Shown in pieces: positions 35,295 through 45,077 of a stretch of DNA of 64,000 nucleotides. Position 1 is the stretch's first letter, and the number at the start of each line of letters is the position of its first letter. Origin of the DNA: Chloroflexi bacterium TSY (GTDB lineage Bacteria; Chloroflexota; Anaerolineae; Caldilineales; Caldilineaceae); the NCBI GenBank assembly GCA_019217005.1, contig JAHBNG010000068.1, forward strand, positions 1 to 64,000, read 5' to 3'. Both the position numbers and the translations under genes were made by a program. Under the pieces are notes generated by a model. The model had not been told where the DNA came from and ran no database searches. It saw only the letters and a list, made by a program, of their open reading frames with translations.

Positions 35295-37985
35295 ATGCTC
35301 ATTCCGTTATCTTGGTTACGCGAATATGTTGAGATTACGCTCACGACAGATGAGTTGGAACGACGACTCACGATGGCTGGGCTCGAAGTCGAGTCGAGCA
35401 CAAAGGTGGGCGATTGGTGGGATCCTGACTTGATTGTTGTTGGCGAAGTCATTGCCGTACATCCACATCCAGACGCCGACCGTCTGGTTCTGGTTGATGT
35501 TGACTATGGTGGCACAGAGCCAGAGCGCGTTGTGACTGGCGCTCCCAATCTCTACCAGTTTAAGGGGATGAGCAAGGCAGAAGGAACGTTGTCGACCACA
35601 AAAGCGCCCTTTGCGCGCGCGGGAGCATTCTTGATGGATGCATATAGCGACAAAGTTCCGCGACCGAAAAAGAAGCTAAAACCCTCCAAAATCCGCGGCG
35701 TTAAATCATCCGGTATGATTTGCTCTGAGCTTGAACTCGGTCTGAGCGAAGAACATGAGGGGATATTGCTTCTTCCCGACGATGCACCGATTGGCGTCCC
35801 GCTGCGCGAGTATCTGGGTGATGATGTGTTGGAATTGGAATTGACGCCCGATATGGCACGCTGTCTGAATCTGATTGGTGTTGCCCGAGAAGTTGCTGCG
35901 CTTACAGGTGGAACATTGCATTTACCTGCAGATGAAGTTGAAACCAGTGGAGATGATCAGGCTAGCGACTATTTCGATGTCCGAATCGATGAGCCGGAGT
36001 TGAGTAATCGCTACGTTGGTCTCCTGATTCAAGGGGTTGAGATCGGCCCATCACCCAAGTGGTTGCAAGATCGGCTCCTGCGAGCAGGCCAACGGCCGAT
36101 CAATAACATAGTCGATATTACGAATTATGTGATGCTTGAATGGGGACAGCCGCTACATGCTTTTGATTATGACATATTGGTTCAACGGGCTCGGCAAGCT
36201 ACCCAAACTGAACAAACGAGCGCACAAACTGAAGAACTGCCCACTATCATTGTTCGGCGCGCCAGAGCGAACACGAAATTCACGACCTTAGATGGCGAAG
36301 AACGCCTCTTAGATGATTCAATGCTGATGATTGCCGATACAGGCGGCGATATCGCACTCGCTGGCGTGATGGGCGGTTTAGAAAGCGAAGTAAGTGACCA
36401 GACGCACAATGTGCTCTTGGAAGCGGCTACATTCGAGGGAATCAACAATAGACGCACGGCAATGAAGTTGCGTATGACGAGCGAGGCCAGCCACCTCTTT
36501 GCCCGCGGCATTCCTGCAACACTGAACCCAATTGCTGCTCGACGAGCGGCTGAACTCATGCGTCTTTATGCCGGCGGACGAGTGGTTCCTGGCATGGTTG
36601 ATGCCTATCCTGTCGAGCAGCAGGAGCAGTTTGCTTACACGTCAGCAACCGATATAGAGCGTATTCTCGGGCTATCCGTCTCCTTGGACCAAGCGGCCCA
36701 GGCATTAGAGAAACTGGATTTCCAAGTCGCGCGTGTTGATCGGTTATCAGAGTCTGTTTCCACAGATGCAACCTTCGCACTACAGATGAAAAATAACGAA
36801 CCATTGCTCAAATGTACGGCTCCCTGGCATCGATTAGATGTGCGCTATCCTGCCGACCTGATCGAGGAAGTTGCGCGCGTCATTGGCTATGAAGAGGTGG
36901 GGACGACGCTGATAAACGATGTTTTGCCTGCCCAGCGTCGCAATTATATCCTGGAGACAGAAGAGCGGATTCGGGATATTCTTGCCGGGATTGGCCTTCA
37001 AGAGACAATCAACCATCCATTGACCACAGTCGAGAATCATCTTAAATTGTTGACCTCATCAGGCGTATCAACGACAGGTATATCAATGAATGAGAAGTCC
37101 TTTACCCAGAGCCACTCAGTGAGTCTAGATGCGGATGAAGTTGAAGGCTACATTACCGTGACAAATCCTGTATCGCAGGAACGCCGCTCTATGCGCCGCT
37201 CCATGCTCGTGAGCGTCATGGAAAATCTGGCCTACAATTTACGCTTTCGTCAGCGTTTGGCGACATTCGAAATCGGACGCATCTATTTGCCCGATGAAGG
37301 GGAGAGTCTGCTGCCCCTGGAAGAGCGACGCTTGAGTATCTCATTGACGGGACCACGACAATTAGACTGCTATTATACGGGTGATAGCATCGCCGGAGAT
37401 GTTTCTGGAAATGAGATGGATTTCTTTGACCTCAAAGGCATCATCGAAACCTTGTTCGATGCATTGGAGTTTGTGCACACCGATCTCGAATTTATTCCAA
37501 AGCCTGATACTGGTACCTACGGTTCGCGTTGTGCCGAAATACGTCTGCGCGGCGAGTCGGTGGGTCTGATGGGCGAGATTCATCCACAAGTTGCAAATGC
37601 TTATGCTCTACCAGCGTCGCGTATCTGCACGGCCGATTTGCGGATTGGGCCTCTTGTCAAAGAGGATTGGAGCGTCGAGCCGATGCAACCAATCAGCAAT
37701 TATCCCCCCGTGGTCGAAGATTTGGCCTTCGAGGTCGCTGAAAGCGTGACCGTGCGCCAAGTGGAAGATGCGTTGCGTAAAGCAGGTGGTGAGATCCTGA
37801 CTGCTGTCGATCTGTTTGATATCTATCGCGGCGATCCCATACCCGATGCTCACAAATCGATGGCCTACCGTTTGACTTACCAGAGCCCCAAACGTAGTTT
37901 GAGTGAGAAGGAAGTCGCCAAACTGCGCCAACGCATCATTCGCCATATCGAGAAAGTAACGGGTGGTAAACTACGCGGGGAATAA
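35295..37985 (+). CDS. pheT: Phenylalanine--tRNA ligase beta subunit
   Basis: 896 aa, the long PheT type. The N-terminal start [13 protein letters not shown] leads to the tRNA-binding OB domain ([16 protein letters not shown], about 51-66); B3/B4 editing and B5 domains span the middle ([15 protein letters not shown]); the catalytic-like core follows; the C-terminal FDX-ACB domain is at about 800-896 ([16 protein letters not shown]). It charges tRNA-Phe together with PheS. pheS, normally just upstream, is not in the window. An AAAGGA precedes the ATG, downstream of MITE-2 copy 3. Confidence 0.95.
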   Translation: MLIPLSWLREYVEITLTTDELERRLTMAGLEVESSTKVGDWWDPDLIVVGEVIAVHPHPDADRLVLVDVDYGGTEPERVVTGAPNLYQFKGMSKAEGTLSTTKAPFARAGAFLMDAYSDKVPRPKKKLKPSKIRGVKSSGMICSELELGLSEEHEGILLLPDDAPIGVPLREYLGDDVLELELTPDMARCLNLIGVAREVAALTGGTLHLPADEVETSGDDQASDYFDVRIDEPELSNRYVGLLIQGVEIGPSPKWLQDRLLRAGQRPINNIVDITNYVMLEWGQPLHAFDYDILVQRARQATQTEQTSAQTEELPTIIVRRARANTKFTTLDGEERLLDDSMLMIADTGGDIALAGVMGGLESEVSDQTHNVLLEAATFEGINNRRTAMKLRMTSEASHLFARGIPATLNPIAARRAAELMRLYAGGRVVPGMVDAYPVEQQEQFAYTSATDIERILGLSVSLDQAAQALEKLDFQVARVDRLSESVSTDATFALQMKNNEPLLKCTAPWHRLDVRYPADLIEEVARVIGYEEVGTTLINDVLPAQRRNYILETEERIRDILAGIGLQETINHPLTTVENHLKLLTSSGVSTTGISMNEKSFTQSHSVSLDADEVEGYITVTNPVSQERRSMRRSMLVSVMENLAYNLRFRQRLATFEIGRIYLPDEGESLLPLEERRLSISLTGPRQLDCYYTGDSIAGDVSGNEMDFFDLKGIIETLFDALEFVHTDLEFIPKPDTGTYGSRCAEIRLRGESVGLMGEIHPQVANAYALPASRICTADLRIGPLVKEDWSVEPMQPISNYPPVVEDLAFEVAESVTVRQVEDALRKAGGEILTAVDLFDIYRGDPIPDAHKSMAYRLTYQSPKRSLSEKEVAKLRQRIIRHIEKVTGGKLRGE

Positions 37986-38079
37986 TGGTCGAGAAAACCC
38001 TGAAAAATTTCCCCTACTTTGCTCAGTAATGAGTAATGCCTTACGTACTCCCGGCAATCTCTATGCTACGCTGTGTCTC

Positions 38080-38856
38080 GTGAATATTATTGAAGCCCAA
38101 GGGGTCACAAAAACTTATACGATTGATGCACGTGAGATTCATGTGCTGGACGATATAACGGTAAATGTACCAGAAGGCGAATTTCTGGTGATTGAAGGCA
38201 GTAGCGGTAGCGGAAAGTCAACACTGCTCAGTCTGCTTTCCGGTTTGGATCATCCAACTTCCGGCCATATTTTTGTAGATAGTACCGATATCACGCACAA
38301 GACAGAAGATGAACTTGCGCCCATGCGCAATCAGACCATTGGTTTTGTCTTTCAATCCTTCCATCTTGTTCCCTCTTTGACAGCACTCGAAAATATTACT
38401 TTCCCTGCCGAGTTGGCACAGGTGTCAAATGCACAGGATCGGGCCGAAGCGTTGCTCAAGCGCGTTGGTCTGATGAAGAGAGCCACCAACTTCCCACACC
38501 AGCTCTCAGGCGGCGAAAAACAGCGCGTTGCCATCTGTCGTGCATTGATCAATAATCCCAAAATCATCTTTGCCGACGAGCCAACGGGGAATTTGGATTC
38601 AAAAAATGGTGAAGCAATCCTTGAACTTATGTTGGAACTTCATGCTGAACGACAAACAACCCTGATCATGGTGACCCACAGCGCTGAAATCGCTCAGAGA
38701 GCAGAACGCGTTATCACGCTCCAAGATGGTCGAATCGTGCAAGAGCGCGTTCCAACGCTCCGCTCAGAAAATGGGACGCGGATGAACACAGATGGCACAG
38801 ATCAGAAAAGAAGTGGCCGATCTATCATCGTAAATCCAACATCTCAATCTTTATGA
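38080..38856 (+). CDS. ABC transporter ATP-binding protein (LolD/YbbA-like)
   Basis: 258 aa. Walker [11 protein letters not shown]-loop FVFQSFHLV, signature LSGGEKQR, Walker B IIFADEPT and the switch His in MVTHS are all intact. It powers the large FtsX-like permease next door (ATGA overlap at 38853-38856) and probably serves lipoprotein or lipid release as in MacB/LolD-type systems. GTG at 38080 gives the family's normal start ([13 protein letters not shown]); the longer frame from 37963 overlaps pheT. The last 35 residues include RMNTDGTD, encoded by a dispersed repeat. Confidence 0.88.
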   Translation: MNIIEAQGVTKTYTIDAREIHVLDDITVNVPEGEFLVIEGSSGSGKSTLLSLLSGLDHPTSGHIFVDSTDITHKTEDELAPMRNQTIGFVFQSFHLVPSLTALENITFPAELAQVSNAQDRAEALLKRVGLMKRATNFPHQLSGGEKQRVAICRALINNPKIIFADEPTGNLDSKNGEAILELMLELHAERQTTLIMVTHSAEIAQRAERVITLQDGRIVQERVPTLRSENGTRMNTDGTDQKRSGRSIIVNPTSQSL

Positions 38857-41348
38857 TCCGCTGGAACTTTATCAGACGCCAATTAACCACAACCCGCCAG
38901 CAGTCGCTCATCTTTATCTTATGTGTGGCGCTCTCAATCGTCACCCTCGTTGGGTTGAACAGTCTTGGCGAAAGCATCAATCGTGCGCTGTTACGCGACG
39001 CCCGTGAGCTACTTGCTGGTAATATTGCCGTTGATTCACGCTACGAGTTATCAGCCCCCGTTGTTGCCGAGCTTCAGCAACTCATAGAAGCGAGAGAGGT
39101 GGAAGAAACGCTCATTACGAGTCTCTTCACCGTCGCGCGGGTCTTAACAGAAGACGCCTCGCTCTTTAGTGAACTCAAGGTCGTAGAGCCAACTTATCCC
39201 TTCTATGGCGAAGCTGTTTTGGCTTCTGGGCGAGCATTGCATGATGTATTGACGTCAGGTGTCATCATTGTTGAGCAGCTTGTTTTGGATCGCTTAGGGG
39301 TCGCGGTGGGTGATTCACTGCGCATTGGGAAAGCGACGCTCACCATTGGGGATGTATTGTTGAGCGAACCCGATCGTCCAGTCAACTTCTTTGCCTTTGG
39401 TCCGCGTATTCTTGTGGCAAGCGCTGATCTAAATCGCCTCGAATTGATTCAACCCGGTAGTCGCGTTGAATATCGTCACTTGATCAAAGTCTTCGATGAG
39501 CGCAATTTAGAGCGGATTTCAGAACAGCTAGAGAGTGCTCTCGACTCGGAGCTTGAGAGCCTAGAGACTTTCCGCACGCGGGATTCGGGGTTACAGCGAT
39601 TTTTTGATAATTTACTCTTTTTTCTGAGTCTTGTAGCCATCTTTACGCTTTTGCTGGCCGGGATTGGCATCCAGAGTGCCCTGACGGCGTTCTTACGCGA
39701 GCGTGATCAGACCATTGCGATCGTCAAGACAATGGGCGCAACGAGTCAGTTTGTGACGCTCCATTTTCTTTTGGTCATCACTTTGTTAACGTTGATCGGC
39801 GCAATCTTGGGATTGGCTGGCGGCTTTCTGCTACAGCGTCTCTTCCCGATTTTGCTGGCTGACTTTCTCCCTGCAGATGTTGAGTTGATCATATCGGGCC
39901 GCGTTGTGTTGGAGAGTCTATTGCTCAGCGCCGTGATTGTGGCCATCTTTACCTTTGTGCCCGTTGAGCGTCTCAAGGATCTGCGACCGAGTTTCATCTT
40001 TCGCAAGGAGATGATTCCGACGCCGCGCAAGATATGGTACTACATTACCCTTGCTTTTTTGCCAATTTTTTTTGGGGCAATGGTTTTTTGGCAGTTGGGT
40101 GACTTGATGCGAACGCTCTACTTTGTGGGTGGCATCTTGGGACTCGTTCTGATTACAACATTGATTGCGGAATTGATCTTGTTTCTGTTGCGACGACAGC
40201 GCATCCGCGTTTTGGCGCTCCGTCAGGCATTGCGTGGTCTTTTCCGCCCGCGCAATGCCACCCGCTGGATTATTGTGACTTTGGCGGCAGCGCTGGCAGT
40301 TGTCTTCACGATCTATTTGCTCGAACAGAATCTAAACGCCAATTTCGTGCGTTCTTACCCGGCTGATGCGCCGAATCTCTTTATCATTGATATTCAGCCA
40401 GACCAACTCGAAGATTTCTCGACAGAGTTGGGTATGGATGCCATTTATTATCCCGTGGTGCGAGGAAATGTTGCTTCGATCAATGGCGAACCAATTGATC
40501 GGGAACGCGAAGAGCAGCGACAGGGTGATAATTTGGTGCGTCAGTTCAATCTCTCCTATCGTGAGGAACTGCTCGAAGATGAAGTATTGGTGGCGGGACC
40601 AGCGCTCCAAGATCCGACCCACGTGGGACCACAAGTATCAGTTCTAGACGAGATGGCCGAAACGGGCAATCTGAAGATCGGTGACACAATCACTTTTCGG
40701 ATACAAGGCGTGCCCATTGATGCAACTGTGACCAGTATTCGCTCAAGAACCGAAGAGACGATCCGTCCCTTCTTCATTTTTGTTTTTCCGCCAAGTGTAT
40801 TAGAGAGTGCACCCCAGACAATCTTTACGGCGATACGTGTACCATCTGAGGAAATCGCACCGCTGCAAAATCGTATGGTCGCTGAGTTTCCCAATGTTAG
40901 CATCATTAACGCGACTGAAGCAGTGGCTGCTTTTGCGGACGTAGCAAATCGTCTCTCAAGCGTGACCCGCTTTTTGGCACTGTTTAGCATCCTGGCAGGG
41001 GTTTTGATTATCGTGAGTTCTGTGTATGCCACACGCTTTGCGCGCATCCAAGAAGCGGTCTACTTCAAAGTTGTGGGGGCACACAGCCGCTTTGTCCTGC
41101 GCGTCTTTGCCATAGAGAATCTGATTCTGGGACTCATCAGCGCTCTGGTCGCACTTCTTCTTTCGCAAGTGGCCAGTTGGATCATCAACACGAGAGTCTT
41201 CGAGCTACCATACCGCGCCTTCGTGGGAGTGAGTATCTTGATGATGGTTGGGACAATTCTGCTCGTCATGGCAGTTGGGTTATTGGCGTCGTTGCCTATC
41301 CTGCGTCAACGTCCGATTGGCTTCTTGCGTGAGCAAACGCAGGAGTAG
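38853..41348 (+). CDS. FtsX-like ABC permease (YbbP-like), 831 aa
   Basis: Large permease with a first helix at residues 15-35, a periplasmic domain to about 250, three helices (about 255-370), a middle pair of helices (about 390-450) where two FtsX units join, a second periplasmic domain, and three C-terminal helices. This 10-helix layout is that of YbbP/MacB-related lipid or lipoprotein transporters. Translationally coupled to its ATPase; the esterase follows 10 bp later. The ATPase-permease-TesA order, reversed in part, matches the ybbA-ybbP-tesA group of enterics. Confidence 0.85.
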   Translation: MIRWNFIRRQLTTTRQQSLIFILCVALSIVTLVGLNSLGESINRALLRDARELLAGNIAVDSRYELSAPVVAELQQLIEAREVEETLITSLFTVARVLTEDASLFSELKVVEPTYPFYGEAVLASGRALHDVLTSGVIIVEQLVLDRLGVAVGDSLRIGKATLTIGDVLLSEPDRPVNFFAFGPRILVASADLNRLELIQPGSRVEYRHLIKVFDERNLERISEQLESALDSELESLETFRTRDSGLQRFFDNLLFFLSLVAIFTLLLAGIGIQSALTAFLRERDQTIAIVKTMGATSQFVTLHFLLVITLLTLIGAILGLAGGFLLQRLFPILLADFLPADVELIISGRVVLESLLLSAVIVAIFTFVPVERLKDLRPSFIFRKEMIPTPRKIWYYITLAFLPIFFGAMVFWQLGDLMRTLYFVGGILGLVLITTLIAELILFLLRRQRIRVLALRQALRGLFRPRNATRWIIVTLAAALAVVFTIYLLEQNLNANFVRSYPADAPNLFIIDIQPDQLEDFSTELGMDAIYYPVVRGNVASINGEPIDREREEQRQGDNLVRQFNLSYREELLEDEVLVAGPALQDPTHVGPQVSVLDEMAETGNLKIGDTITFRIQGVPIDATVTSIRSRTEETIRPFFIFVFPPSVLESAPQTIFTAIRVPSEEIAPLQNRMVAEFPNVSIINATEAVAAFADVANRLSSVTRFLALFSILAGVLIIVSSVYATRFARIQEAVYFKVVGAHSRFVLRVFAIENLILGLISALVALLLSQVASWIINTRVFELPYRAFVGVSILMMVGTILLVMAVGLLASLPILRQRPIGFLREQTQE

Positions 41349-41358
41349 GAGTGCGAAA

Positions 41359-42048
41359 ATGTACACTCGAACATGGTTGCTGCTCGTTTCAGGAATATGT
41401 TTACTCGTTTTGGTAACTGCTTGTGGCGATCAGGCAGAGCCGACACCTATTCCGACAGTAAATATTGCCAGTGTCGAGCCAACAATCGAGCAGATCACGC
41501 TTGTGGCGATGGGTGATAGTTTAACAGAGGGAATGGGTGTCGAACCAGAGGAGGCATACCCAGCGCAGCTTGAACGTAGACTACAGGCTGACGGTTATGA
41601 TGTAATGGTAATCAATGCTGGTATCAGCGGCGAGACGAGTAGTGGAGCACTCTCGCGCGTCGATTGGGTTCTGACGCTAGAACCGGATATTCTTATTTTG
41701 GAGACCGGTGGCAATGATGGCCTGCGCGGCATTGATCCGGATGTCACCGAGAAGAACCTGAACGAACTCGTTCAAGCTTTCCAGGCAAATGATGTAGTGG
41801 TGGTATTGGCAGGGATGCAGATTGTGCCAAATATGGGCGAAGAGTATATCACAGAGTTCAAAGCCATCTATCCACGGATCGCCGAAAAATATGGTCTGAT
41901 TTTGATCCCTTTCTTTCTGGAAGGCGTGGGAGGGAATAAGGAACTCAATCAGGCCGACGCAATTCATCCAACAGCGGAAGGGTATGCAGTTGTTGTAGAG
42001 ACTCTCTATCCATACATTATCAAGGCGCTTGGGGCAACAGAAGAATAG
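41359..42048 (+). CDS. SGNH/GDSL arylesterase, lipoprotein (TesA-like)
   Basis: 229 aa. Lipobox signal (LLLVSGICLLVLVTAC, Cys at about 20), then the SGNH hydrolase: GDSLTEGMG with nucleophilic Ser, NAGISGETS (Gly block), GGNDGLRG (Asn block) and DAIHPTAEGY with catalytic Asp/His. It would be anchored on the outer face of the membrane and hydrolyse acyl esters or thioesters. Third gene of the ATPase-permease operon; the start at 41359 follows AGGAG. Confidence 0.88.
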   Translation: MYTRTWLLLVSGICLLVLVTACGDQAEPTPIPTVNIASVEPTIEQITLVAMGDSLTEGMGVEPEEAYPAQLERRLQADGYDVMVINAGISGETSSGALSRVDWVLTLEPDILILETGGNDGLRGIDPDVTEKNLNELVQAFQANDVVVVLAGMQIVPNMGEEYITEFKAIYPRIAEKYGLILIPFFLEGVGGNKELNQADAIHPTAEGYAVVVETLYPYIIKALGATEE

Positions 42049-42060
42049 ATATCCTTTCAT

Positions 42061-42133
42061 AGGACACGGATGAACACAGATTGCACGGATTGATTCTGAG
42101 ATAATCCGTGTTCATCCTAAAAGTCCGTGTCCT
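42061..42133. repeat. Palindromic dispersed repeat (ACACGGATGAACACAGAT type)
   Basis: AGGACACGGA and TCCGTGTCCT close the element, with inner arms GGATGAACAC and GTGTTCATCC. Similar sequence (26 of 29 bases) is found in the coding end of the ABC ATPase gene at 38774-38802. Here it lies between the esterase gene and the convergent gene ending at 42207. Confidence 0.65.
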
Positions 42134-42206
42134 AATTTCAATCCCTATACTGTCAAAAGTAAGGGTTCTTCAGCACAGCCGGATTCAAGCGATTCGATTT
42201 CAATTT

Positions 42207-43403
42207 TTAACGGCTCCCCTGTCCTCCCGTTTCTCGTAACGTCGTTGATGATACGTCACGACGAAAACGAGTTTCGGGAATTTCGGCGAAGAGATCGAGA
42301 TATTCGTCCGGTATCTGAATATTGTCCAAACCGCGAAACACCCCTTCTTGATCCAGACGACCAGCGACAAGGAAATGACAGCCGCGTTCACGAATCTCAC
42401 TTAAGGCTGCGTCAACCTGCTCCATGCTGTCTTGGTAATATTGAGGGTCGAAGACTCGCACCGCTGTATCATAACCAATCGCGAATGTTGCTCCAGGATA
42501 GAGCCGTGCCTTTTGTTGATAGGTAGGTGCATTGCTGATGCAGATCGGATGGCGTCCAGCAAATTGAGCAATCCGGTTGAGTACTGTTGCAGGCGGGATT
42601 GGAGGTTTATCCACATTAAAGGCCGACAGCTCAAACGTCACTGGCGCGCCTAGAATTTCCTCCGCTGCTTTTGCTATGCCCAAGTGTCCTTCATGGAGAG
42701 GATTAAATGAACCAGACACAATTGCTTTGGGATAACCATCTTTTCTCTCGCTATGAGAGGTTTCAATTTGCCCATCAGCTTCAACACAAAAGAAGGTGAT
42801 GTCTTCAGCATGCAACTGTTGAGCAGCGCTTGCGAAATGATGAACCGCCGTCGCGAGCTGATCCTCATCGTGAAAGTGGTCTGGGAGACGTATGCCCAAT
42901 TCACAAGCTTGGGCTATCCTGTTCAGAATGATATGGCTGACCAGAGACTCTTCCTCTGACCGATCGCGCTTTCCTTTTGCCAAAGTAATGGTGGTTTCAT
43001 AGAGACAATTTGGATGCCAAATCGCAATATGCGCCCGATGGTCACCCCGTTTGGGCCGGTCCGACGCAATGGCTGCGGTGCAAGCGACGCCCATGATCGT
43101 CGCCCGATCCAAACGGTCATCGCTTGCAGCATTAGCCGCATCAAGCCAACGCGCACGCGTATACGCCCGACCAGCCAGCAGACGCGCCGTCTTTGCTGCC
43201 ACATATTGCTCAGGTGCCTGACCCAAAAAGTCATCCGTTGCCGATTGACTATAGGGCACAACCGCTTCGAGCAGGGTCCGGCTGGCCCCACCAACGCCCA
43301 ACAAATCAGACAAGGCTGTTGTTCCTGCACCCGATGTCACCATGACAAAGCGCGTGGGGCAATCGTGAATGGATTGGACGAGTTGGCGGGTCGTAATATT
43401 CAT
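42207..43403 (-). CDS. CinA-like amidase domain fused to a nucleotidyltransferase
   Basis: 398 aa. Residues 1-165 resemble the CinA C-terminal (nicotinamide-nucleotide amidase) domain: VTSGAGTTALSDLLGVGGAS and the ETITLAKGKRDR-like end. Residues 225-398 are a cytidylyltransferase/NadD-like domain with the HxGH-type motif GSFNPLHEGHL and a late SSTTLRE that fits ISSTxxR. The fusion suggests pyridine-nucleotide salvage by deamidation and adenylylation, but the substrate is inferred. Gene stands alone on the minus strand. Confidence 0.75.
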   Translation of the reverse strand: MNITTRQLVQSIHDCPTRFVMVTSGAGTTALSDLLGVGGASRTLLEAVVPYSQSATDDFLGQAPEQYVAAKTARLLAGRAYTRARWLDAANAASDDRLDRATIMGVACTAAIASDRPKRGDHRAHIAIWHPNCLYETTITLAKGKRDRSEEESLVSHIILNRIAQACELGIRLPDHFHDEDQLATAVHHFASAAQQLHAEDITFFCVEADGQIETSHSERKDGYPKAIVSGSFNPLHEGHLGIAKAAEEILGAPVTFELSAFNVDKPPIPPATVLNRIAQFAGRHPICISNAPTYQQKARLYPGATFAIGYDTAVRVFDPQYYQDSMEQVDAALSEIRERGCHFLVAGRLDQEGVFRGLDNIQIPDEYLDLFAEIPETRFRRDVSSTTLRETGGQGSR

Positions 43404-43566
43404 GGTTCGGTTGTTTTCGGATAGGTTACCATTGTTTGGGATATATCTCCTATTTTATCTCCTCTACGACGGTTCTCCAACATAGACTCTGGTCGTAGCC
43501 TGAGAATTTTGCGTTCGTTGAGGATCGATCACTTACTGGACAGCCACTATCATGATATAATCGGCA

Positions 43567-43618
43567 GATCGCAATCGTGCCAATCTCGAATGAAGTGACG
43601 AATCGAACGATTGCGATC
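43567..43618. repeat. REP-like palindrome, copy 2
   Basis: GATCGCAATCGT (43567-43578) pairs exactly with ACGATTGCGATC (43607-43618); the loop shares TCTCGA and ACGAA with the copy at 10201-10260. It is in the 283-bp divergent gap between the CinA-type gene and pyrD, which otherwise shows no gene. Confidence 0.6.
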
Positions 43619-43686
43619 GACCGATACTTGAATCCTGCACAACATAGTACGTGCAACAAACCAAACCCAAACCATCAACCACTCCC

Positions 43687-44697
43687 ATGTTCTATCAAAT
43701 TGCTCGTCCGCTTCTCTTCAAGCTTCCCCCTGAATATGCCCATCATTTGTCATTGCTGGGTCTTCAGTGGGCCAGGTCTCTGGGATTTATCAACTTGATT
43801 GCACCGTCAATCGCTGGTTCTCCAGTGGATTGCATGGGCATGACCTTCCCAAATATGTTGGGATTAGCTGCTGGAGCAGACAAGAACGGCGATTATATCG
43901 ACAGCTTAGGAGCACTGGGTTTTGGTTTTCTAGAAGTCGGCACTGTTACACCTCGTCCCCAATCTGGCAATCCACAACCGCGGCTCTTTCGACTACCCCA
44001 AGCAGGTGCAATCATCAACCGGATGGGCTTCAACAACAAGGGAGTCGATCATTTGGTGATGAATCTCCAGAAGAGACGGTATGATGGCATGATCGGTGTG
44101 AACATTGGCAAAAATTTTGATACACCCCTCGAACAGGCCGAACAAGACTATCTTATTTGCTTACAGAAAGTCTACCCCCACGCGGACTACATTGTTATCA
44201 ACGTTTCATCACCAAACACCGAAGGTTTACGCGAGCTTCAACGGGAAGATGCTCTATCGAACTTGCTGGCAAAGGTAAAAAACAAGCAGATGGATCTGTC
44301 ACAAACTCACAATCGTATTGTCCCACTTCTGGTCAAGATTGCGCCCGATCTGGACGGTAATGAAATCGAGGCGATTGCGAGACTCGCCAAACGCCTGGAG
44401 CTAGATGGGATCATTGCGACGAACACGACCGTTGCGCGAGATGCTGTGCAACACTTGCCGCACAGCAATGAAATGGGCGGATTGAGCGGTGCACCCCTCC
44501 ACAGCCGTTCACTTGAAGTGATCCGCAAATTGCGTCATGCTCTTGGATCATCCTTTCCAATCATCGGTGTCGGCGGCATCATGAGCCGGGCCGATGCTGT
44601 TGAAACACTCCATGCTGGGGCGAATTTGCTTCAAGTCTACACTGGATTTGTCTATCGAGGACCGAGGTTGATTAGAGAGATAGTGAATGGCGAATAG
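43687..44697 (+). CDS. pyrD: Dihydroorotate dehydrogenase (quinone), class 2
   Basis: 336 aa. Oxidises dihydroorotate to orotate with FMN and passes electrons to quinone at the membrane (de novo pyrimidine synthesis). The amphipathic N-terminal helices (FYQIARPLLFKLPPEYAHHL) are typical of class 2. FGFLEVGTVTPRPQSGNPQPR, NRMGFNNKG, catalytic Ser in NVSSPNTEGLR, Lys in LVKIAPDL, and the FMN-phosphate site GVGGI are present. The ATG at 43687 was chosen; a 12-codon upstream extension is not family-like. Confidence 0.93.
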   Translation: MFYQIARPLLFKLPPEYAHHLSLLGLQWARSLGFINLIAPSIAGSPVDCMGMTFPNMLGLAAGADKNGDYIDSLGALGFGFLEVGTVTPRPQSGNPQPRLFRLPQAGAIINRMGFNNKGVDHLVMNLQKRRYDGMIGVNIGKNFDTPLEQAEQDYLICLQKVYPHADYIVINVSSPNTEGLRELQREDALSNLLAKVKNKQMDLSQTHNRIVPLLVKIAPDLDGNEIEAIARLAKRLELDGIIATNTTVARDAVQHLPHSNEMGGLSGAPLHSRSLEVIRKLRHALGSSFPIIGVGGIMSRADAVETLHAGANLLQVYTGFVYRGPRLIREIVNGE

Positions 44698-44766
44698 TCA
44701 ACATGTCTTCGCTGCATCATGACAGCTTCTGCCTCCATTTGCTGGAGGATTGGTCAACAAGATAAT

Positions 44767-44788
44767 GCCCCAGCAATCGCGCTGGGGC
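44767..44788 (+). terminator. Hairpin downstream of pyrD
   Basis: GCCCCAGC, a 6-base loop and GCTGGGGC, 70 bp after the pyrD stop, followed by TTGCAC rather than a T run. It may end pyrD transcription. The rest of the 44698-45077 gap is AT-rich with scattered ACCAC/CCAAC motifs and no recognisable gene. Confidence 0.45.
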
Positions 44789-45077
44789 TTGCACACAGAG
44801 GAAGGTTGATTTTACATAGACTCACCTCAAACATTTCTGGTCCTTTGAGGTTTTGTGGGGTAAACGTTGGATAGTTAGCTGGTTTGTTCACCAACCATCT
44901 AACCACAAACCAACTGAAAACCACACAATTTCTCAGACAACCACATTTCTACACTATGAGGTAAGTTTTTAACTTGATATGACCTTTAGAGTCATAACGA
45001 TTGTATCAAAAATGGAGAATACGGTTTGTGACAAGCTATTTGCAGTGCTCGTCGTCCAAACTATTTTATCCTCTCAA

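Noticed and set aside
44820..45000. ACCAC/CCAAC-rich gap as a regulatory array
   Set aside because: Motifs are irregular in spacing and sequence; no support beyond base composition.
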